This document shows, piece by piece, positions 58,511 through 64,000 of a stretch of DNA of 64,000 bases. Where the stretch lies: assembly GCF_042434395.1 (NCBI RefSeq), contig NZ_JBHLTP010000013.1:310001-374000 (forward strand). The letters run 5' to 3'. The notes under the pieces are model-generated. The model did no database searches and was not told the origin of the DNA. It saw only the letters and a program-made list of their open reading frames with translations. The stretch comes from Pontibacillus salicampi (GTDB lineage: Bacteria > Bacillota > Bacilli > Bacillales > BH030062). Numbering within the stretch: the stretch's first letter is position 1; the number at the start of each line of letters is the position of its first letter. The position numbers were made by a program, and so were the translations under genes.

Positions 58511-60523
58511 TTATACTTGGTATTTTTCTACTTGCTCCGACAGCTGCTGGGCTAGTTTAGCCAGGTCGTTGACGCTATGGGATACTTCTTCCATAGAGCT
58601 GCTGGACTGTTGAGCGGAGGCTGCTGCTTGTTCAATGCCAGCAGCAGATTCCTCTGATACTGCGGCAATATCTTCGATGGATTCATTCATCTGGGAGCTG
58701 TTATCAGCTATATCGTCTAAATTAGCGGAGATGAATTGTATTTTATCTACCATGGTTGTGACGGCATGGGAGATGTTGTCAAACGTTTCTCCTGTAACTT
58801 TAATTTGCTTAGATCCTTCATCTACCTCATGGTACCCAGCTTCAAGGGAAGTGGCTACAAGATTGGATTCGGTTTGGATGTTCTGTACGATGGTGGTAAT
58901 TTCACCTACCGATGCTGATACTTGCTCTGCGAGTTTACGAACCTCATCAGCAACAACGGCAAATCCTTTTCCGTGCTCTCCTGCACGTGCAGCTTCGATG
59001 GCAGCATTTAAAGAAAGCAAATTTGTCTGATCTGCAATATTTCGAATGACCTCTACGAGCTTTGAGATTTCCTGTGATTGCTTGTCTAAGCCTTGAACCT
59101 TCTCCGCTGCCTCCTTCACAATTAAGTCAATCGTCATCATTTGATCGACGGACTTTTTCATAAGCACGCTGCCCTCTTTTGTCATCGACAATACCTGCTG
59201 AGAGGAAGAGGATACGTCGGCTCCGCTTTCATGAGCATGTTTAATTTTTCGAGTAAAGTCATCCATCATCTCTGACAAGGTAGAAGAGCTATTCGCTTGG
59301 GATTCCGCTCCCGACGTTAGTTCCTGCATAGAAGAGGCGATTTGTTCGCTACCCTCTCGTACTTCACTAGCGGATTGACTCAGCTCTTCCGATTGGCTGC
59401 TAACTGCTTCAGAGGCGTTAGAGACATTTCGAATGATATCCCGTAAGCTTTCCTTCATTTCGTGTACTGACTGAGAAAGCTGTCCGATTTCATCGCTTCG
59501 AGACTGATTCAGGTTTTGCTGAAGGTTGCCTGACTGTACTATTTTCATGTCCTCTTGAAGCTGGACAATAGGCTTTGTAAGTCTTCTCGTGATGAAGAAG
59601 GAGGATAAGACCGATAACACAATAACAATACCAAGGCTGATAGCAATCGGGATTAGTATCGGGGTAGCTTTACTAGCAAACTCCGACTTATAAACAGATC
59701 CAAGCAGAATAAGCTTTGTTCTTTCGTTAATAGAATACCCCATCGCCTTTTTGGCACCGTCCAGGGTATAGTTGACAATTCCGCTATCCTTATCCTGAGC
59801 GGTTAGTTTTTGATAATAATCAGAGTCTGAAACGTCTTTACCAATATAAGAGCCTTCAGGATGCATCAAAAAGGTCCCATCTGTGCCCAATAAAGCGGCG
59901 TATCCCTTTTCCCCTATTGTTACCCCGTCAATGATGTTGGCAAAGGAATCGAGATTAATGTCCATTGAAATAACACCAACCAGCTCTTCCCCCTTCATGA
60001 CAGCTCTTGCTGCACTGATAATGATGCCGTTTTCCTCTCCCTCTGTAAGATAAGGATCGGTCCAAATCGTTTCTCCTTGCTGTTCCACAGCAGCTTTGTA
60101 CCACGGACGTTCACGAGGATCAAATCCTTCAGGAAGGGAGACACTGGCAGACATAATCGTTTCGCCGGAATCCTCTACTCCGAAGTAAAGGTTGGAGACG
60201 GTGTCGTTCATTTCGTCTGTATCAACTAAGGATAACAATGCTTCTTCTTTAAAGGATTCATAGTTTTGCAGCTGTTTGCTTTCCGCATAGTTGTTAATGA
60301 TTTGTTCTTGAGAATCAAAGAATTTGTCAAAGGAAGCGTCCAGCGAAATCATTTGCTGCTCTACGCTATTTACTAGCTCATCCGTTGTTCTAGAAACGCT
60401 AGAGAAATAACTTACAGCAGCCACAGCAAGACCACCAATACATATTAATAGTAAGAAAGGGATAAGTATTTGTCTTTGAATAGATTTGGTTAGAAATGAC
60501 AATAGGGATGTGGATTTCTTCAT
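58511..60523 (-). CDS. Methyl-accepting chemotaxis protein with Cache-type sensor
   Basis: 670 residues. A membrane helix at about 17-38, an outside dCache-like sensor at 40-280 (FDPRERPWYKAAVEQQGETI and YLTEGEENGIIISAARAVM are the classical motifs), a second helix at about 288-310, HAMP to about 365, then a long coiled-coil signalling domain with the conserved tip IADQTNLLSLNAAIEAARAG and KGFAVVADEVRKLAEQ. dCache receptors of this motif often bind amino acids or other small carboxylates. It should relay signals to CheA through CheW at the cell pole. It stands alone, with AGGAGG ahead of its ATG. Confidence 0.93.
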   Translation of the reverse strand: MKKSTSLLSFLTKSIQRQILIPFLLLICIGGLAVAAVSYFSSVSRTTDELVNSVEQQMISLDASFDKFFDSQEQIINNYAESKQLQNYESFKEEALLSLVDTDEMNDTVSNLYFGVEDSGETIMSASVSLPEGFDPRERPWYKAAVEQQGETIWTDPYLTEGEENGIIISAARAVMKGEELVGVISMDINLDSFANIIDGVTIGEKGYAALLGTDGTFLMHPEGSYIGKDVSDSDYYQKLTAQDKDSGIVNYTLDGAKKAMGYSINERTKLILLGSVYKSEFASKATPILIPIAISLGIVIVLSVLSSFFITRRLTKPIVQLQEDMKIVQSGNLQQNLNQSRSDEIGQLSQSVHEMKESLRDIIRNVSNASEAVSSQSEELSQSASEVREGSEQIASSMQELTSGAESQANSSSTLSEMMDDFTRKIKHAHESGADVSSSSQQVLSMTKEGSVLMKKSVDQMMTIDLIVKEAAEKVQGLDKQSQEISKLVEVIRNIADQTNLLSLNAAIEAARAGEHGKGFAVVADEVRKLAEQVSASVGEITTIVQNIQTESNLVATSLEAGYHEVDEGSKQIKVTGETFDNISHAVTTMVDKIQFISANLDDIADNSSQMNESIEDIAAVSEESAAGIEQAAASAQQSSSSMEEVSHSVNDLAKLAQQLSEQVEKYQV

Positions 60524-60755
60524 GTGAATGTGATTCCTCCTAGTAGTTGTTGTTTATGTAAAATTTAAGTAAATATAAGAAAAATTTCGTGCTGTTGAGA
60601 TCATAAAGTATTAGGCGAAAAGTTTTGTTTGTAACATTTTTATACAAATGAAGGTGGGTTAATTGGATTAGTTGATTAGAATAATTTGATAAAAATAGAT
60701 ATACAGGATTACGCTATATCCTATAAAAAGGGGATCCAAAATGTTTTATAGCTGA

Positions 60756-60771
60756 TAGGAAGCGGTTTCCA
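60756..60771. promoter_or_regulatory. CcpA cre-like site
   Basis: TAGGAAGCGGTTTCCA fits the 16-base cre consensus WTGNAARCGNWWWCAW with two mismatches, keeping the central A-A-R-C-G and near-perfect two-fold symmetry. It is 210-225 bases before the nuclease start and could mediate glucose repression of it or of the chemoreceptor. Confidence 0.4.
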
Positions 60772-60882
60772 CCCAATATATTTATAAAATGTAAATATAT
60801 TTCTCTTATGTACTTCCTTCCTAGTATCGGTCCATTAGACCATTTTCTTTACAGGTATTTATCATTATTATAAAGATGCGAG

Positions 60883-60922
60883 TTTAGCAAAAATTTGCAA
60901 AATAAAGAATGATTTTGCTAAA
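60883..60922. promoter_or_regulatory. 10-bp inverted repeat upstream of the nuclease gene
   Basis: TTTAGCAAAA (60883-60892) is exactly mirrored by TTTTGCTAAA (60913-60922) with a 20-base spacer that contains a further TTTGCAAAA. It ends 58 bases before the GTG start. The spacing of the arm centres (30 bases, about three helix turns) suits a dimeric operator; a leader hairpin is the alternative. Confidence 0.45.
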
Positions 60923-60980
60923 GAGTGCGGTTTTCTGTCTTACGAAAAAAGGGACTAAACATTTAGGGAGGAATGGAAAC

Positions 60981-63900
60981 GTGGCAAGAAAGCGATTTGC
61001 AAGGGTAATTAGTTTGGTTACGGCATTCATGCTAATAGGGAGTATGGTTGCACCGTGGACGTCTATACATACTTCAGCAGCAACAAGCGACATCATTTTA
61101 TCAGAATATGTAGAAGGCAGTGGCTATAACAAGGCGTTAGAGCTGTATAACGGGACAGGACAAGACGTAGACTTATCATCGTACACCATTGAGCTGTATT
61201 CTAATGGTAATACAGAGCCGACCAGTACGGAGCAGCTCCAAGGTACGTTAGAAGCGAAGCAGACATTCGTTTTGTCAAATGATCGTGCGGAGCAAGGTAT
61301 TTTGGACAAAACAGATGTTCAAAGTGGTACGATCAACCATAACGGAGACGATGCTTACATCTTGAAAAAGGAAGGAACTGTTGTCGACTCCTTTGGCACA
61401 GTGGGGGACCAAGTGGAATGGGGTAAGGATGTAACCCTACTCCGGCAGTCATCCATCGTGGAAGGAGATACGAACCCCCAGGATGCGTTTGATGCAACAA
61501 AAGAATGGAATTCCAGCAGCAAGGATGATTTTTCTAATCTTGGTATGCACCAGGGTGAAGGGAATGGAGACGCGGAAGAGCCAGACCCTGATCCAGATAA
61601 TCCTGTTACCATTCAAGAGGCTAGAAAGTCACAAGAGGGAACAGAAGTAACGATTGAAGGTGTTGTCACCACAAACCTTGGTTCCTGGGGCAGTAAAGCC
61701 TTTTACATGCAGGATGATACAGCGGGGATGTTAGTGTATCAAAGCCAATATGGTTCCGATGATATCTCCAAGGGCGACCGCATTCAAATTACCGGGACTA
61801 CTAAGACATATAACGGTGAGGTAGAATTAGTCAGTGTTCAACAGCTCAACAATCAGGGACAGACTGAGCTTCCTTCTCCCAGTGAAGTAACACCTGCTGG
61901 CATTAACGAAGATAATCAAGGTGAATTAGTTCAACTGAAAGGAGCCACTATTCAGGATATTCAAAGCGTAAATGAATATGGAACCTTTGAACTGCAAGCT
62001 GAAAAAGACGGGGAACGTGTACTTGTCCGTGTGGATAATCGAACAGGCCTATCGTACAACGACTTCTCTTATAAAGAAGGAATGGAACTGAATATTTCAG
62101 GCATCAGCTCTGTATTTAACGATACGTATCAATTGAAGCCTCGTGGGGAAGGAGACTTTGAATTTGTATCAATCGGTTCGGCAGATGCTGTGTATGCGAA
62201 TCCTGAGCAGGGAGGCATTCCGGAAGGCTCTCCAGTCGAGTTAACGGCCTATGAGGATGGGGATATCTATTATACAGTAGACGGGTCCCAGCCAACTGAA
62301 GAAAGTATGCTATACAAAGAACCTATACCTATTACGGAGGATACGACTATTAAAGCTATCTTTGTAAAGGATGGGGAAGCAAGTGATGTGTACAGCTTTA
62401 CTTACCAAGCTCTGCCATCATTAGATAGCCTGAACATTCATGATATTCAAGCAGCTGCTCATACCTCTCCATATGATGGGCAAGAGGTTAGTAATCTAGA
62501 CGGAATCGTCACCCAGCTTGCAAAGGATGGCTTCTATCTTCAAGAGCGAGAAGCGGAATACGATGAAGATGTGAAAACATCAGAGGGTATTTTTGTGAAA
62601 AGCTCGAAGGACGTATCAGTAGGAGATGAGGTAACGGTAGCCGGTAAAGTAGAAGAAAAAGTACAGGAAAACTTCTTATACTTCGACTTCTCTGATGATT
62701 TGAGTGTCACCCGCTTAATTAACACAACTGTATCAGTGAACTCCAGCGGCAACAGCTTACCGGCTATGACCATGCTTGGTTCACAGGGGCGCGCTATTCC
62801 AACTGACATAATCGACAATGATCAATTCGAACAATTCGACCCTGCGGAGGATGCTATTGATTTTTACGAAAGTCTAGAGGGCATGCGCATCGCCGCACCA
62901 GAAGCAACAGTTGTAATGCCTCGTGCGCAATATACGAATTATGATGAAACGGCAGTTACGGTGCCAAACCCTGGTGATAACATTCGTACACCGGCAAATG
63001 GAATTAAAATTCAGGAAGGGGACCTGAACCCCGAACGTATTATTATTGATGACTATAGTAAGGAAATGCCTGCGCTCAAGGTAGGCGATACGTTTAACGA
63101 GCCGGTCTCAGGTGTTATGGCCTATGAGTTCAGTAATTTCAAGCTCGTCACCAAACAAGTTCCTTCAATTACTTCTGGCGCTTTTGACAGAGAAACGACT
63201 ACTATTACAACAAAAGATGAAGAACTGACTGTCGCAACCTACAACATGGAAAATTACTTTGCCTCAGACGAGGAGGATCCGGAAAAGACAGACCAAATTG
63301 CGGATTCCATTACCAATCGACTTAACGCCCCGGATATTGTCGGATTAGTAGAGGTACAGGATAATAATGGTCCATCAGAAGGAACAACGGACGCTAGCGA
63401 GAACTATAAAGCGCTTATTAAAGCTATTGAGGAAAAAGGCGGACCTACTTACGAATACACCGATATCGCTCCACAGAACAACAAGGACGGAGGTCAGCCG
63501 AACGGAAATATTCGGGTTGGCTTTATCTATAATCCAGAGCGAGTGGATTTCGTAGACAAGCCAAAAGGAGATGCCACAACAGCGGTACGTGTTGAGGAAG
63601 ATGGCGGCTTAAGTATGAATCCTGGCCGTATTGACCCAACGAACCAAGCGTTTGAAGATTCTCGTAAACCATTGGCAGGAGAGTTTTCCTTCAACGGAGA
63701 AAAAGTGATTGTTATCGCCAATCATTTTAACTCCAAAGGAGGAGACGAAGCACCGTTCGGTGGAAATCAGCCTGCCCAATTAAAGAGTGAAGAGCAGCGT
63801 ATCGAGCAGGCTAAGGTCGTCCATGGATTTGTGAGCGATATTATGAATCATGATGACAATGCTAATGTCGTTGTGCTAGGGGACTTGAACGATTTTGAAT

Positions 63901-64000
63901 TCTCTGAGCCCATTAACACATTAGAAGGGGACATTCTTGCTAATAAAGTAGAGGATCTTCCAAAGGAAGAGCGCTACACGTATAACTACCAGGGGAATTC
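60981..64000 (+). CDS. Large secreted multidomain nuclease (LTD, OB-fold, chitobiase-like, endonuclease/exonuclease/phosphatase), 3' end beyond window
   Basis: At least 1006 residues; the frame is open at the right edge. GTG start after AGGGAGGAA. Signal peptide: VARKRFARV then a hydrophobic ISLVTAFMLIGSMVAP, ending near TSAA. Residues about 36-155 are a lamin-tail domain (IILSEYVEGSGYNKALELYN). Then come OB-fold nuclease-type modules (VTIEGVVTTNLGSWGSKAFY near 215, and again VSNLDGIVTQL near 503), with a chitobiase-like segment (YYTVDGSQPTEES) around 405-475 between them. From about 751 an endonuclease/exonuclease/phosphatase domain begins: TVATYNMENYF, IVGLVEVQDN, VIVIANHFNSKGG and VVVLGDLNDFE show its catalytic Asn, Glu, His, Asp and Asn residues. 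It should degrade extracellular DNA and perhaps supply phosphate or nucleosides. Resembles ExeM/YhcR-type nucleases. Confidence 0.9.
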   Translation, partial: MARKRFARVISLVTAFMLIGSMVAPWTSIHTSAATSDIILSEYVEGSGYNKALELYNGTGQDVDLSSYTIELYSNGNTEPTSTEQLQGTLEAKQTFVLSNDRAEQGILDKTDVQSGTINHNGDDAYILKKEGTVVDSFGTVGDQVEWGKDVTLLRQSSIVEGDTNPQDAFDATKEWNSSSKDDFSNLGMHQGEGNGDAEEPDPDPDNPVTIQEARKSQEGTEVTIEGVVTTNLGSWGSKAFYMQDDTAGMLVYQSQYGSDDISKGDRIQITGTTKTYNGEVELVSVQQLNNQGQTELPSPSEVTPAGINEDNQGELVQLKGATIQDIQSVNEYGTFELQAEKDGERVLVRVDNRTGLSYNDFSYKEGMELNISGISSVFNDTYQLKPRGEGDFEFVSIGSADAVYANPEQGGIPEGSPVELTAYEDGDIYYTVDGSQPTEESMLYKEPIPITEDTTIKAIFVKDGEASDVYSFTYQALPSLDSLNIHDIQAAAHTSPYDGQEVSNLDGIVTQLAKDGFYLQEREAEYDEDVKTSEGIFVKSSKDVSVGDEVTVAGKVEEKVQENFLYFDFSDDLSVTRLINTTVSVNSSGNSLPAMTMLGSQGRAIPTDIIDNDQFEQFDPAEDAIDFYESLEGMRIAAPEATVVMPRAQYTNYDETAVTVPNPGDNIRTPANGIKIQEGDLNPERIIIDDYSKEMPALKVGDTFNEPVSGVMAYEFSNFKLVTKQVPSITSGAFDRETTTITTKDEELTVATYNMENYFASDEEDPEKTDQIADSITNRLNAPDIVGLVEVQDNNGPSEGTTDASENYKALIKAIEEKGGPTYEYTDIAPQNNKDGGQPNGNIRVGFIYNPERVDFVDKPKGDATTAVRVEEDGGLSMNPGRIDPTNQAFEDSRKPLAGEFSFNGEKVIVIANHFNSKGGDEAPFGGNQPAQLKSEEQRIEQAKVVHGFVSDIMNHDDNANVVVLGDLNDFEFSEPINTLEGDILANKVEDLPKEERYTYNYQGN

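Larger units (their letters stand above)
60524..60980. other. Divergent regulatory region between the chemoreceptor and the nuclease gene
   Basis: About 457 AT-rich bases without a gene. It holds a catabolite-responsive-element-like site (60756-60771) and a 10-bp inverted repeat (60883-60922) listed separately. A 70-codon minus-strand frame (60884-61096) is antisense to the nuclease start and rejected. Confidence 0.55.

Noticed and set aside
1..64000. tRNA, rRNA, IS elements, prophage
   Set aside because: No cloverleaf, rRNA-like, transposase or phage structural sequence was recognised anywhere in the window.

Overview
The window is about 64 kb from a low-GC Gram-positive spore-former of the Bacillaceae type. 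The main pointers are a ComK-family competence regulator, a dppA-dppBCDE-ykfBCD operon in the Bacillus subtilis gene order, two YtrA-type GntR/ABC modules, strong AGGAGG-like ribosome sites, frequent TTG and GTG starts, and secreted proteins with three C-terminal cell wall binding type 2 repeats. No rRNA, tRNA, CRISPR array, phage or transposase gene was seen. The first gene (left edge) and the last gene (right edge) are cut by the window.

Layout. 3-7985: right-hand part of a surface-polysaccharide operon (pyruvyl transferase-like, Wzy-like polymerase, Alg14/Alg13-like split glycosyltransferase, GT2, sulfotransferase, Wzx flippase, galE, cysQ). The first six kb are visibly more AT-rich than the rest, as in an exchangeable cassette. 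A PAPS-type sulfotransferase together with the PAP phosphatase CysQ suggests a sulfated glycan. 8131-13440: a large uncharacterised protein with repeated PH-like modules, a secreted SLT-like/cell-wall-binding protein, a small membrane protein, and a decayed second copy of the 3' end of the cell-wall-binding gene with its terminator. 13445-16597: gldA, comK, and a divergent sigma-factor operon with two very small genes. 16648-18755: a 20-bp repeat array, then a GntR-ABC operon. 19208-26437: cell-envelope genes (LCP ligase, a second SLT-like/cell-wall-binding protein without a signal peptide, twin tiny membrane proteins, CpsB-type tyrosine phosphatase, PP2C phosphatase, a coiled-coil surface protein) and a frameshifted zinc-ribbon membrane gene. 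26917-31965: a nitrilase-family amidase, a DUF1445 protein, an LTA-synthase-like sulfatase and a NERD protein. 32026-32140: a second 20-bp repeat array.

32197-40760 (minus strand) is the dipeptide/murein-peptide operon: DppA D-aminopeptidase, the DppBCDE importer, YkfB epimerase, YkfC endopeptidase and YkfD ATPase. Catalytic residues sit at the positions I recall for the B. subtilis proteins, and a CodY-like box (13/15) lies over the promoter. ykfA is absent. 40969-46825 is a second glycan locus with a hairpin-rich leader and a three-enzyme set predicted to make a UDP-L-2-acetamido sugar, perhaps UDP-L-QuiNAc. 46977-50727 is a second GntR-ABC module followed by an ECF-type sigma factor. 50737-57984 is a divergent cluster (regulator with degenerate GGDEF-like domain, DapA-like aldolase, SDR; opposite: two Gfo/Idh/MocA oxidoreductases, a TIM-barrel isomerase and a C-terminal-domain-only oxidoreductase relative). 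It shares a palindromic operator candidate and looks like an undescribed sugar-oxidation or sugar-modification pathway. The window closes with a 38-residue gene, a chemoreceptor, and the start of a large secreted multidomain nuclease.

Starts were reassigned where a good ribosome site favoured a later codon, and five genes of 33-53 residues were added by reading the sequence. Family names come from motif recognition by eye; no database search was run.
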